Origin: Streptomyces sp. E2N166
Lineage (GTDB): Bacteria; Actinomycetota; Actinomycetes; Streptomycetales; Streptomycetaceae
Length of the DNA stretch: 34,034 nucleotides
Reading direction: 5' to 3'
Assembly: GCF_003671715.1 (NCBI RefSeq)
Contig: NZ_RAIF01000031.1
Span: 759,893-793,926 of the forward strand
Below, piece after piece: positions 13,794-22,460 of this stretch. The notes below the pieces were generated by a model, which was not told the DNA's origin, did no database searches, and saw only the letters and a program-made list of their open reading frames with translations. The translations under genes were made by a program, and so were the position numbers. Position 1 is the first letter of the stretch, and each line of letters opens with the position of its first letter.

Positions 13794-15005
13794 TCACCTT
13801 TCCTTTTCGACCAGAGCGTAGGTCTGTGTCGCGATCTCCATTTCCTCGTCGGTCGGCACCACGGCCACCGCCACCCGCGCGTCCGCGGGCGAGACCAGCC
13901 GCGCCCCGTCCCCGCGTACGGCGTTCAGTTCGCCGTCGACCGCCAGGCCGAGCCCTTCCAGGCCCGCCACCGCGGCCTCCCGCACCGGCGCCGCGTTCTC
14001 CCCGACCCCGGCCGTGAAGGCCACGGCGTCCACCCGTCCGAGAACGGCGTAATAGGCGCCGATGTACTTCTTCAGCCGGTGAATGTAGATCTCGAAGGCC
14101 AGGCGCGCCCGCTCGTCGCCGGCGTCCACACGGCGGCGGATCTCCCTCATGTCGTTGTCACCGCAGAGACCGATCAGACCGCTCCTCTTGTTGAGAAGAG
14201 TGTCGATCTCGTCGGCGGACATTCCGCCAACACGCATCAAATGGAAGATGACGGCCGGGTCCATGTCACCCGAGCGCGTACCCATCACGAGCCCTTCCAA
14301 GGGCGTCAGCCCCATGGAGGTGTCCACGCAGCGACCGCCCCGCACCGCCGAGGCGGACGCCCCGTTGCCCAGGTGCAGCACGATGACGTTCACGTCCTCG
14401 GGCGCCCGGCCCAGCAGTTTCGCGGTCTCCCGCGAGACGTACGCGTGCGAGGTGCCGTGGAAGCCGTAGCGCCGGATGCGGTGCGCGTCGGCGGTCTCGA
14501 CGTCGATCGCGTAGCGGGCCGCGGACTCCGGCATGGTCGTGTGGAAGGCGGTGTCGAAGACGGCGACCTGCGGCAGGTCCGGGCGCAGCGCCTGCGCGGT
14601 GCGGATGCCGGCGAGGCCCGCCGGGTTGTGCAGCGGGGCGACCGGGATCAGCCGTTCGATCTCGGCGAGCACCGCGTCGTCCACGACGGTCGGCTCGGTG
14701 AACCGCTTCCCGCCGTGCACCACCCGGTGCCCTATCGCGGCCAGCTCGGGCGAGTCCAGGCCGAGGCCGTCCTTGGCCAGCTCCGCCGCCACGGCCTTCA
14801 GCGCCGCGTCGTGGTCGGGAACGGACCCGCTCCACTCCCGGCTCTCGCCGCCCACCGGGGTGTGCTTGAGCCGTGCGCTCTTCTCACCGATCCGTTCGAC
14901 GAGGCCCGCCGCCAGCCGGTCGCCGCCGCGCATGTCGAGCAGCTGGTACTTCACCGACGACGAGCCGGAGTTGAGGACGAGGACGCGGGACGGGGTCGGG
15001 CTCAC
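13794..15005 (-). CDS. ackA: Acetate kinase
   Basis: This 403-residue enzyme converts acetyl phosphate and ADP to acetate and ATP reversibly. ASKHA-fold motifs are visible: the N-terminal phosphate loop NSGSSSVKY, the GHRVVHGG stretch with substrate residues, the HLGNGAS loop, DTSMGLTPLEG, and GVGENA near the C-terminus. It is full length. The GTG start at 15003-15005 overlaps the pta stop by four bases (GTGA), so the two are translated as a coupled pair. With Pta it forms the acetyl-CoA/acetate route, which makes ATP during carbon overflow and sets the level of acetyl phosphate. Confidence 0.95.
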   Translation of the reverse strand: MSPTPSRVLVLNSGSSSVKYQLLDMRGGDRLAAGLVERIGEKSARLKHTPVGGESREWSGSVPDHDAALKAVAAELAKDGLGLDSPELAAIGHRVVHGGKRFTEPTVVDDAVLAEIERLIPVAPLHNPAGLAGIRTAQALRPDLPQVAVFDTAFHTTMPESAARYAIDVETADAHRIRRYGFHGTSHAYVSRETAKLLGRAPEDVNVIVLHLGNGASASAVRGGRCVDTSMGLTPLEGLVMGTRSGDMDPAVIFHLMRVGGMSADEIDTLLNKRSGLIGLCGDNDMREIRRRVDAGDERARLAFEIYIHRLKKYIGAYYAVLGRVDAVAFTAGVGENAAPVREAAVAGLEGLGLAVDGELNAVRGDGARLVSPADARVAVAVVPTDEEMEIATQTYALVEKER

Positions 15006-17095
15006 AGGTCGGACGCCTTCTCACTGGGGGACTGCTGGGCCTGGATCGCCGTGATGGCGACGGTGTTGACGATGTCCTGGACGAGCGCGCCCCGGGACAG
15101 GTCGTTGACCGGCTTGCGCAGACCCTGGAGCACCGGGCCCACCGCGATGGCGCCGGCCGAGCGCTGCACGGCCTTGTACGTGTTGTTGCCGGTGTTCAGG
15201 TCCGGGAAGATCAGCACGCTGGCCTGCCCGGCGACCTCCGAGCCGGGCAGCTTCGTCGCGGCCACCGACGGCTCGACGGCGGCGTCGTACTGGATCGGCC
15301 CCTCGATCCTGAGATCCGGGCGGCGCGAGCGGACCAGCTCCGTCGCCTCGCGCACCTTGTCGACGTCCGCGCCGGAACCGGACGTGCCCGTCGAGTACGA
15401 CAGCATCGCGATCCGCGGATCCACCCCGAACCGCGCCGCCGTGGACGCCGACTGGGTCGCGATGTCGGCGAGCTGCTCGGCGTCCGGGACGGGGTTGACC
15501 GCGCAGTCGCCGTAGACCAGGACCTTGTCGGCCAGGCACATGAAGAAGACCGACGAGACGATCGAGGCGTCCGGCTTGGTCTTGATGATCTCGAACGCCG
15601 GACGGATCGTCGCCGCCGTCGAGTGCACCGACCCCGAGACCATGCCGTCGGCGAGGCCCTCCTGCACCATCAGCGTGCCGAAGTAGTTCACGTCGGAGAC
15701 CACGTCGTAGGCCAGCTCCACGGTGACGCCCTTGTGGGCGCGCAGGGCGGCGTACTTCTCGGCGAAGGTGTCGCGCAGCTCGGACACCGCGGGGTCGATC
15801 AACTGCGCGTTGGCCAGGTCGATGCCCAGGTCGGCGGCCTTCTTGCGGATCTGCTCGACCGGGCCGAGCAGCGTCAGCTCGCACACGCCCCGGCGCAGCA
15901 GCACCTCGGCCGCGTGCAGCACCCGCTCCTCGGTGCCCTCGGGGAGGACGACCCGGCGCAGGTCGGAACGGGCCTGCTCCAGCAGCGTGTGCTCGAACAT
16001 CATCGGCGTGACGCGGTCGCTGCTCGGCGCGGAGACCCGCTTGCTGAGGTCGGCGGTGTCGACGTACCGCTCGAAGAGGCCGAGGGCGGTCTCCGCCTTG
16101 CGCGGGGTGGCCGCGTTGAGCTTGCCCTCCAGGGAGAACAGCTGCTCGGCGGTGGGGAAGCTGTTGCCGGTCACCGAGAGCACCGGCGTACCGGGGGCCA
16201 GGCGGGCGGCGAGGGTGAGGATGCCGTCGCCGGGCACCTCGTTCAGGGTCAGCAGGACGCCGGCTATCGGCGGGGTGCCGGCGCTGTGCGCGGCGAGCGT
16301 GCCGATCACCAGGTCGGCGCGGTCGCCGGGGGTGATGACCAGGCAGCCCGGGGTCAGGGCGCTCAGCAGGTTGGGCAGCATGGCCCCGCCGAAGACGAAG
16401 TCCAGCGCGTCGCGGGCGAGCCCCGAATCGTCGCCGAGGACCACCTCGGCACCGAGGGCGTGCGCGATCTGCGAGACGGTCGGCGCCGACAGGGCGGGCT
16501 CGTCGGGTACCACCCAGCACGGCACCGGCAGCCGGTTCGCGAGCCGCTCGGCGATCCGGTCCCGGTCCTCGCGGGCGACCCGGTTGGTCACCATGGCCAG
16601 GACGTCGCAGCCCAGCCCGTCGTAGGCGCGGAAGGCGTTGACGGTCTCGGCCAGTACGGACTCCGCGGTCTGCTTGCGGCCGCCGACGACCGGCAGCACC
16701 GAGGCGCCGAACTCGTTGGCGAGCCGTGCGTTGAGCGACAGCTCGTCCGGGAACTGGGTGTCGGCGAAGTCGGTGCCGAGGACGAGGACCACGTCGTAGT
16801 CCCGGGCCGCCAGGTGGAACCGGTCCACCAGCGCGGACACCAGTTCGTCCGTGCCCTGCTCGGCCTGGAGCGCGGACGCCTCCTGGTAGTCCATGCCGTA
16901 CACGGTCGCGGGGTCCTGCGCGAGCCGGTAGCGGGCGCGCAGCAGCTCGAAGAGCCGGTCGGGCCCGTCGTGGACCAGGGGACGGAACACGCCGACCCGG
17001 TCGACCTGCCGGGTCAGGAGCTCCATGACCCCCAGTTCGACCACCTGGCGGCCGTCGCCGCGGTCGATGCCGGTCACGTACACGCTGCGCGTCAC
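15002..17095 (-). CDS. pta: Phosphate acetyltransferase (long form)
   Basis: This 697-residue enzyme exchanges acetyl-CoA and phosphate for acetyl phosphate and CoA. It has three parts: an N-terminal P-loop-like domain (1-~210), a DRTGG-like regulatory domain (~215-330) and the catalytic PTA_PTB domain (~370-697). The catalytic domain begins near RRVVLPEGTEERVL and carries SYSTGTSGSGADV and FPDLNTGNNTYKAVQRS. The N-terminal nucleotide loop is degenerate: GIDRGDGRQVVEL has no GKT/S. I start at the GTG at 17095, with GGAGAG at seven bases. The frame's upstream extension to 17164 enters the divergent promoter region and lacks family sequence. It is co-translated with ackA and divergent from pfkA. 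Confidence 0.93.
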   Translation of the reverse strand: MTRSVYVTGIDRGDGRQVVELGVMELLTRQVDRVGVFRPLVHDGPDRLFELLRARYRLAQDPATVYGMDYQEASALQAEQGTDELVSALVDRFHLAARDYDVVLVLGTDFADTQFPDELSLNARLANEFGASVLPVVGGRKQTAESVLAETVNAFRAYDGLGCDVLAMVTNRVAREDRDRIAERLANRLPVPCWVVPDEPALSAPTVSQIAHALGAEVVLGDDSGLARDALDFVFGGAMLPNLLSALTPGCLVITPGDRADLVIGTLAAHSAGTPPIAGVLLTLNEVPGDGILTLAARLAPGTPVLSVTGNSFPTAEQLFSLEGKLNAATPRKAETALGLFERYVDTADLSKRVSAPSSDRVTPMMFEHTLLEQARSDLRRVVLPEGTEERVLHAAEVLLRRGVCELTLLGPVEQIRKKAADLGIDLANAQLIDPAVSELRDTFAEKYAALRAHKGVTVELAYDVVSDVNYFGTLMVQEGLADGMVSGSVHSTAATIRPAFEIIKTKPDASIVSSVFFMCLADKVLVYGDCAVNPVPDAEQLADIATQSASTAARFGVDPRIAMLSYSTGTSGSGADVDKVREATELVRSRRPDLRIEGPIQYDAAVEPSVAATKLPGSEVAGQASVLIFPDLNTGNNTYKAVQRSAGAIAVGPVLQGLRKPVNDLSRGALVQDIVNTVAITAIQAQQSPSEKASDL

Positions 17096-17156
17096 GCGTG
17101 CTCTCCGTTTCGTCTGATGGTTTCGTCCGGCGGCGGCTGCCCCCCTGCACACAAAA

Positions 17157-17172
17157 TCACCCACCGGGGTGA
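17157..17172. promoter_or_regulatory. TCACCC-N4-GGGTGA dyad between pta and pfkA
   Basis: TCACCC (17157-17162) and GGGTGA (17167-17172) are exact inverse complements around ACCG. The dyad is 62 bases upstream of pta and 12 bases before the pfkA -35. One protein here could control both directions. Confidence 0.35.
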
Positions 17173-17183
17173 GCAGAACCCTC

Positions 17184-17212
17184 TTGACAATACCTCCGGC
17201 GGTGGCTAAGGC
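17184..17212 (+). promoter_or_regulatory. Candidate pfkA promoter
   Basis: A consensus -35 TTGACA (17184-17189) is followed after 17 bases by TAAGGC (17207-17212), a weaker -10. The start would be near 17219, giving a leader of about 108 bases. That leader contains two imperfect copies of a CCCGTCAGTG-YCCG-YCGG unit between 17214 and 17264. Confidence 0.5.
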
Positions 17213-17326
17213 GCCCGTCAGTGTCCGTCGGCGCCCGCCGGTGCCCGTCAGTGCCCGCCGGGGGTCCGGCCGTGAAACAATTGGATCGGCTCACCGGTGT
17301 CAACAGCGAGCAGGAGACACAGCACG

Positions 17327-18352
17327 ATGCGTATCGGAGTTCTCACCGCAGGCGGCGACTGCCCCGGCCTGAACGCAGTGATCCGGTCGGTCGTGCACCG
17401 AGCGGTCGACAACTACGGCGACGAGGTCATCGGCTTCGAGGACGGCTACGCCGGCCTGCTGGACGGCCGTTACCGCGCCCTCGACCTGAACGCGGTCAGC
17501 GGCATCCTGGCGCGTGGCGGCACCATCCTCGGCTCCTCCCGGCTGGAGCGCGACCGGCTCCGCGAGGCCTGCGAGAACGCCGGTGACATGATCCAGAGCT
17601 TCGGCATCGACGCCCTGATCCCGATCGGCGGCGAGGGCACGCTGACGGCCGCCCGGATGCTGTCGGACGCCGGCCTCCCGGTGGTCGGCGTGCCCAAGAC
17701 CATCGACAACGACATCTCCTCCACCGACCGCACCTTCGGCTTCGACACGGCGGTCGGCGTGGCCACCGAGGCGATGGACCGCCTCAAGACCACCGCCGAG
17801 TCCCACCAGCGAGTGATGGTCGTCGAGGTCATGGGCCGGCACGCGGGCTGGATCGCCCTGGAGTCCGGCATGGCGGCCGGCGCCCACGGCATCTGCCTGC
17901 CCGAGCGCCCCTTCGACCCCGCCGACCTGGTCAAGATGGTCGAGGAGCGGTTCTCCCGCGGCAAGAAGTTCGCCGTCGTCTGCGTCGCCGAGGGCGCCCA
18001 CCCCGCCGAGGGCTCCATGGACTACGGCAAGGGCGCGATCGACAAGTTCGGTCACGAGCGCTTCCAGGGCATCGGCACGGCACTCGCCTACGAGCTGGAG
18101 CGCAGGCTCGGCAAGGAGGCCAAGCCGGTCATCCTCGGCCACATCCAGCGCGGCGGCGTGCCCACCGCGTACGACAGGGTGCTCGCCACCCGCTTCGGCT
18201 GGCACGCGGTGGAGGCCGCGCACCGGGGTGACTTCGGCCGGATGACGGCGCTGCGCGGCACGGACGTCGTCATGGTGCCGCTGGCGGAGGCCGTGACCGA
18301 GCTGAAGACGGTGCCGAAGGACCGGATGGACGAGGCGGAGTCGGTCTTCTAG
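17327..18352 (+). CDS. pfkA: ATP-dependent 6-phosphofructokinase
   Basis: This 341-residue group-A PFK phosphorylates fructose 6-phosphate in glycolysis. It begins MRIGVLTAGGDCPGLN (nucleotide loop) and has GGEGT at 101-105, PKTIDNDI at 123-130 with the catalytic Asp127, and MGRHAGWIA. Gly104 predicts ATP as phosphate donor, because pyrophosphate-dependent enzymes have Asp there. Lys124 is the residue typical of PPi enzymes. This mixed pair is what I recall for actinobacterial ATP-PFKs descended from PPi-type enzymes. The ATG at 17327 has AGGAGA nine bases upstream. It is divergent from pta and converges on the HTH gene with a 17-base gap. By position it matches S. coelicolor PfkA2 (recalled). 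Confidence 0.93.
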   Translation: MRIGVLTAGGDCPGLNAVIRSVVHRAVDNYGDEVIGFEDGYAGLLDGRYRALDLNAVSGILARGGTILGSSRLERDRLREACENAGDMIQSFGIDALIPIGGEGTLTAARMLSDAGLPVVGVPKTIDNDISSTDRTFGFDTAVGVATEAMDRLKTTAESHQRVMVVEVMGRHAGWIALESGMAAGAHGICLPERPFDPADLVKMVEERFSRGKKFAVVCVAEGAHPAEGSMDYGKGAIDKFGHERFQGIGTALAYELERRLGKEAKPVILGHIQRGGVPTAYDRVLATRFGWHAVEAAHRGDFGRMTALRGTDVVMVPLAEAVTELKTVPKDRMDEAESVF

Positions 18353-18369
18353 CCGCCGGACGCCGCCGT

Positions 18370-19083
18370 TCAGGGGTGCTTCTCGACCGCCGCCCAGAAG
18401 ATCTCCACGATCCGGTCGAGGAAGTCGCGGCCCGCCTCGTGGGAGTCATCGGTGCCACCGCCCCAGCTGAGGGTGGCGGCCATGTGTCCCTGGTAGTCCT
18501 GGTGCAGCACCTGGAGGACGTTCTCCAGGACCCGCCGGTCCAGCGGTGCCACCTTGGCGACCGGGCGCACATAGCCCTGCCAGCGGGTCGTCACGGCGCT
18601 CGTCAGCAGGCCGGCGAGCTTCTCCTCGCGTCCCGTGACGGTCACGAAGTCGGGCAGCGCCAGGCCGAGCACGTCGGCGAGGGCGGCCGACTGGCGGTCG
18701 GTGCCACGCCAGCCGTCCGTCTCCTCCATCCGCAGGTACGCCGGGAGCGCGATGCCGACGGCACGCGCCACGTCCTCCGGTGCCAGGGAACGGGCGATGC
18801 GGTGCTCGCGCAGGGTCTGCGGCCGGCCGATCAGATCACCGGGCGAGCACCACAGCACCCCCGCGAGCGCGGTCAGCTCGGGATTCCGGGGGGAGGCGAC
18901 GCCCCGCTCCCAGGCGATGACGAGATCCGGGGTGACGTACGGCAGCCCGTACGAGACCCGCATGCCGTGGGCGACGTGCTCGGGGCCCATGTTCAGGGCG
19001 GCACGGAGCCGGCGGGCGGCGAGGGCGTTGAACGGGGGACCCGACTGGTTCGGGTGAGGTGAGGGTCGGCGCACGGGCCACAC
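18370..19083 (-). CDS. Helix-turn-helix DNA-binding protein with two XRE-like domains
   Basis: This is a 237-residue predicted cytoplasmic regulator. Residues about 21-88 and 91-145 each look like an XRE-type five-helix domain: ALNMGPEHVAHGMRVSYGLP and LREHRIARSLAPEDVARAVG begin them, each with a later conserved Glu/Arg-rich helix. A helical C-terminal part (155-237) may bind a ligand or mediate oligomerisation. The GTG at 19083 is the furthest upstream start and has only a weak ribosome site; a second GTG at residue 4 is possible. A perfect TACAAT -10 hexamer lies upstream (19135-19140, minus strand). Streptomyces carries many such regulators. The target is not apparent. Confidence 0.75.
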   Translation of the reverse strand: MWPVRRPSPHPNQSGPPFNALAARRLRAALNMGPEHVAHGMRVSYGLPYVTPDLVIAWERGVASPRNPELTALAGVLWCSPGDLIGRPQTLREHRIARSLAPEDVARAVGIALPAYLRMEETDGWRGTDRQSAALADVLGLALPDFVTVTGREEKLAGLLTSAVTTRWQGYVRPVAKVAPLDRRVLENVLQVLHQDYQGHMAATLSWGGGTDDSHEAGRDFLDRIVEIFWAAVEKHP

Positions 19084-19134
19084 CGTAGGGGTCCGGTGCG
19101 GCGCTGACTACGGGCTGTTCAGCCAGCGATACGG

Positions 19135-19162
19135 ATTGTACGAACCTACGGGGGTATGACAG
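19135..19162 (-). promoter_or_regulatory. Candidate promoter of the two-HTH regulator
   Basis: On the minus strand CTGTCA (19157-19162) and TACAAT (19135-19140) are 16 bases apart. The -10 is close to the TATAAT consensus. The leader would be about 45 bases. Confidence 0.45.
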
Positions 19163-19187
19163 GCGTATTGCGGGCGCAAGCGGACGC

Positions 19188-19221
19188 GTCCCGCTCACCC
19201 CACCACCGTCCCGCTCACCCC
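19188..19221. repeat. Tandem 14-bp direct repeat around a permease stop codon
   Basis: GTCCCGCTCACCCC occurs at 19188-19201 and 19208-19221, a 20-base period. The second copy contains the permease stop; the first is just beyond it and out of frame. It is probably a small local duplication with no evident function. Confidence 0.6.
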
Positions 19222-20072
19222 TTCACCGCCCCGCCCAGCGCGAATCCCCCGCCCAGCCGCCGGGAGATCAGCACGTACAGCAGGATGACCGGCGTCGAGT
19301 AGACGATCGAGAACGCCGCCAGCTGCCCGTACGCCACCATGCCCCGGTTGCCGAAGAAGTCGTTGATGCTCACCGAGGCGGGCATCTGGTCCGGGGAGAG
19401 CAGCAGCATGAAGGGGACGAAGAAGTTCCCCCACATCATCACGAACGAGAACACCGTCACCACCGCCACTCCCGGTCCCATCAGCGGCAGCACGATCCGC
19501 AGCAGTGACTGGAACGACGATGCCCCGTCCGTCCAGGCCGCCTCCTCCAGCTCCTTGGGCACGCCGTCCATGAAGTTCTTCATCAGCCAGATGGCGAAGG
19601 GCAGCTGGGAGGCGGCGAAGAAGAAGATCGTCCCCTGCATGGTGTCGATCATGTTCACCCGCACGAAGAGGGCGTAGACCGGCACCATGATCGCGGTGAT
19701 CGGAAGGCTGGTCGCGAACAGGATGGTCAGCAGGAACGGCCGGTTCAGCCGGGACCGGAAACGGGAGAGCGGATACGCCGCGAGCGCCGCGCACACCACC
19801 GTCAGCAGGGTCGCGCCGCCGCACAGGACGAGGCTGTTGAGCAGCGGGGTGAAGGTGATCTCCGGGGTGAGGATCGCGTCGAAGTTCTCCAGCGTCAGCC
19901 CGTCGGGGATCTTCACCCGCAGGCTCGCGCGCGGGTCCAGGGCGGACAGCACCACCCAGGCCAGCGGCAGCACGAACGCGGCGGCGGCCACCAGCAGTCC
20001 GGCGTCGGCGGCCAGCCGGCGCCGGTTGCGCCGGGAGGCGGGGGCGCGGCGGGACGCGAAGGTGGATGCCAT
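19215..20072 (-). CDS. Carbohydrate ABC transporter permease (MalG type)
   Basis: This 285-residue inner-membrane permease has six hydrophobic segments and the binding-protein-dependent transport motif EEAAWTDGASSFQSLLRIVL near residue 180, which docks the ATPase. The N-terminus is basic (SRRAPASRRNRRR), as in other MalG/LacG-type subunits. The ATG at 20072 has GGAGG six bases upstream, and two bases separate it from the upstream permease stop. It is the last gene of the binding-protein, MalF-type, MalG-type operon. The substrate is probably an oligosaccharide, but the sequence does not show which one. Confidence 0.9.
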   Translation of the reverse strand: MASTFASRRAPASRRNRRRLAADAGLLVAAAAFVLPLAWVVLSALDPRASLRVKIPDGLTLENFDAILTPEITFTPLLNSLVLCGGATLLTVVCAALAAYPLSRFRSRLNRPFLLTILFATSLPITAIMVPVYALFVRVNMIDTMQGTIFFFAASQLPFAIWLMKNFMDGVPKELEEAAWTDGASSFQSLLRIVLPLMGPGVAVVTVFSFVMMWGNFFVPFMLLLSPDQMPASVSINDFFGNRGMVAYGQLAAFSIVYSTPVILLYVLISRRLGGGFALGGAVKG

Positions 20073-20073
20073 G

Positions 20074-21042
20074 TCAGACCTCCGTCCGCAGCAGGCGCAG
20101 GTACACGACCGAGAACAGCGAGCCGATCAGCAACAGCAGTAGCGCCACCGCCGTGCCGTAGCCGATCAGGCTGTTCTGGAAGGCCTGCTCGTACATGAAC
20201 AGCGGCAGCGTCTGGCTCTTGCCGCTCGGGCCGCCCCGCGTCATCACCCAGATCAGGCCGAAGACCGACAGGGTCTGCAGGGTGTTCAGCATCAGGTTGG
20301 TGCCGATGGAGCGCCGGATCATCGGCAGCGTGATGTGCCACATCCGGCGCCAGCCGCTCGCCCCGTCCACCTCGGCGGCCTCGGTGACCTCTTTCGGGAT
20401 CTCGTTCAGGGCGGCCGAGTACACCAGCATCGAGAACGCCGTGCCCCGCCACACGTTGGCGAAGGACACCGCCAGGATCGGCAGCGTGAACAGCCAGTTC
20501 TGGGACGGCAGACGGAGCCAGTCGAGGATGGCGTTGAGGGTGCCCTCGCGGCGGAAGAAGGCGTAGAGCAGGAAGCCCGCCACCACCTCCGGCAGCACCC
20601 ATGCCGTGACAACGATGCCGCCGGTGAGCGTACGGACCGGCTTCGAGGCCCGCTGCATCAGCGAGGCCAGCGCGAGCCCCAGGGTGTTCTGCCCGATCAG
20701 CGACGACAGCACCGTGAACACCAGGGTCAGCCACACGGCGTTGAGGAACGCCTCGTCCTGGAACGCCCGCCGGAAGTTCTCGAAGCCGACGAAGGACTCC
20801 TCGGCCTGCCCGGTGAGCTGGAGGTCGGTGAAGGCGATGACCACGCAGTACGCGATCGGGCCGGCGAGGAAGAGCAGCAGCAGGATGACGGCGGGGGAGA
20901 CGGGCAGGGCGCGGAAGAGGGCGCGGCGAGTGGTGGCGGACCTCGCGCGACGTGCCGGGTCCGGTGCGGGCGGGCCCGGCGGTGCCTTGCGGACCTCCGG
21001 CCCCGGACCCGGACCCGTGTGCTGCGGCGTGGCCGCGGTCAC
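20074..21042 (-). CDS. Carbohydrate ABC transporter permease (MalF type)
   Basis: This is a 322-residue permease. A Pro/Gly-rich cytoplasmic N-terminus (1-40) precedes six hydrophobic segments and the coupling motif TEAAEVDGASGWRRMWHITL around residue 225. The short form without the large MalF periplasmic loop is normal for actinobacterial sugar systems. The GTG start at 21042 overlaps the binding-protein stop by four bases and has AGGTGG upstream. With the MalG-type subunit it forms the membrane channel. No ATPase gene is in the operon; a shared ATPase such as MsiK is known to serve many Streptomyces sugar transporters and is the likely partner. Confidence 0.9.
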   Translation of the reverse strand: MTAATPQHTGPGPGPEVRKAPPGPPAPDPARRARSATTRRALFRALPVSPAVILLLLFLAGPIAYCVVIAFTDLQLTGQAEESFVGFENFRRAFQDEAFLNAVWLTLVFTVLSSLIGQNTLGLALASLMQRASKPVRTLTGGIVVTAWVLPEVVAGFLLYAFFRREGTLNAILDWLRLPSQNWLFTLPILAVSFANVWRGTAFSMLVYSAALNEIPKEVTEAAEVDGASGWRRMWHITLPMIRRSIGTNLMLNTLQTLSVFGLIWVMTRGGPSGKSQTLPLFMYEQAFQNSLIGYGTAVALLLLLIGSLFSVVYLRLLRTEV

Positions 21043-22409
21043 TTGCGGACCACCTGGTTGTCGGTGGCCTCCTTGAGCGCCTCGTCGTAGCCGCGCGCCG
21101 CCTCCCCGACCGACATGTCACCGGTCGTCACGCCCTCCATCGCCTCCTGGATGGCGACGGAGACCTTCGGGTACGCCGGGTAGGCGGGCCGGTAGTGCGT
21201 GCTCTCGACGAGTTCGGTGAAGAACTCGATGCCGGGCTGGGCGTCGACGTACGCGGGGTCGTCCGCGACGTCCTCGCGGACCGCGATGCCGGAGTTGGCG
21301 ATGTACCACTTCTGGGCGTTGGCCCTGGTCTGCATCGTCTTGATGAACTCGAAGGCCAGGTCCGGGTTGCCCGCCTTGGCCGGGATCGACCAGGTCCAGC
21401 CGCCGGACATGCTCACCTTGCCCGGAGCCTGGCCGTTCTGCGTCGGCATGGCCGCCAGCCCCAGCTCCCGCGACCACTCGGGCCACTCGTGCCCACTGCC
21501 CTCCAGCCAGTCCTGCGGCAGCCAGGAGCCGTCCAGGGCGATGCCGAGCTTGCCCTGCGGCAGCAGCTCACCGCGGACCTTGGTGCCGAAGTTGGGGTCG
21601 AGCGCGTCGGAGACCTCCGGGCCCAGCTTCTCCTTGTACACCGTCTCGACGAACGCGAGGGAGTCCTCGAACCCCTGCCCCGCCGCGATCCACTTCTTGC
21701 TGCCCTTGTCGTACAGCGGGTCGGTGGTGCCGTCGTTCGTGCCGTACAGCAGCATCTCGAAGCCCTGCATGGTGGCCGCCTCACCGGCCGGCTTGCCCGT
21801 GTACACGTTGAGGGGGACGACGCCCGGCACCTTCTCCTTGATGGCGCGGGCCGCGGCCAGCACGTCGTCCCAGGTCCTCGGCTGCCAGTCGGCGGGCAGG
21901 CCGGCCTCGGCGAAGACGTCCTTGCTGAACCACAGACCCCGGGTGTCCGTCCCGTCCGGTACGCCGTACGTCTTGCCGTCCTCGCCCTTCGCCGCCGCCT
22001 TCGCGGTGTCGATGAACTGGTCCCAGTCCTTCCACTTCGCCAGGTACTCGTCGAGAGGCTTCAAGTACCCGCTGGTGATGTCGGAGTTGATGAGGAAGGT
22101 GTCCTCGTAGACCAGGTCCGGCGCGGTCTTGGGGGAACGGAGCATCTGCTGGAGCTTGGTGTAGTACTCCGAGTCCGGGGCCTTGATGGGGACGAGCTCG
22201 ACCTTCTTGCCCGGGTTGGCCTTCTCGAACTGCTTCTTGATGTCGGCGAGATAGGTGTCCATCACCTTGATGGAGTTGTCCGTCGACTGCTTGAAGGAGA
22301 CCTTCACCGTGTCCGGGTCACCGCCGGAGCCGCTTCCGCAGGCGGCGAGGGTGGTGGAGGCGAGCGCGGTGAGGGTGAACAGAGCGGTGAACCGGACGGT
22401 GGGACGCAC
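21039..22409 (-). CDS. Sugar ABC transporter substrate-binding lipoprotein
   Basis: This ~456-residue solute-binding protein is of the MalE/UgpB cluster. The signal peptide ends in a lipobox LAAC with Cys24, so the mature protein should be lipid-anchored to the outer face of the membrane. A Gly/Ser linker follows, then the two-lobed binding domain. The lobes include PDLVYEDTF, YGVPDGTDTRGLWFSKDVF and a C-terminal MSGGWTWSIPAKAGNP characteristic of this group. I prefer the GTG at 22409: AGGAGG (22418-22423) lies eight bases from it but only two from the in-frame GTG at 22415. It heads the operon. The promoter upstream has a DasR-like site, so amino-sugar or oligosaccharide uptake is possible. 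Confidence 0.9.
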   Translation of the reverse strand: MRPTVRFTALFTLTALASTTLAACGSGSGGDPDTVKVSFKQSTDNSIKVMDTYLADIKKQFEKANPGKKVELVPIKAPDSEYYTKLQQMLRSPKTAPDLVYEDTFLINSDITSGYLKPLDEYLAKWKDWDQFIDTAKAAAKGEDGKTYGVPDGTDTRGLWFSKDVFAEAGLPADWQPRTWDDVLAAARAIKEKVPGVVPLNVYTGKPAGEAATMQGFEMLLYGTNDGTTDPLYDKGSKKWIAAGQGFEDSLAFVETVYKEKLGPEVSDALDPNFGTKVRGELLPQGKLGIALDGSWLPQDWLEGSGHEWPEWSRELGLAAMPTQNGQAPGKVSMSGGWTWSIPAKAGNPDLAFEFIKTMQTRANAQKWYIANSGIAVREDVADDPAYVDAQPGIEFFTELVESTHYRPAYPAYPKVSVAIQEAMEGVTTGDMSVGEAARGYDEALKEATDNQVVRK

Positions 22410-22460
22410 GGGCACGACCTCCTACGGGCACGACGCTGTGGCCGGGACGGCTGCTCGGCG

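Noticed and set aside
12243..15515. 1090-codon plus-strand open frame
   Set aside because: It is antisense to pyk, ackA and part of pta, which have full family motifs. Its His/Arg/Val-rich translation is a GC-bias shadow.
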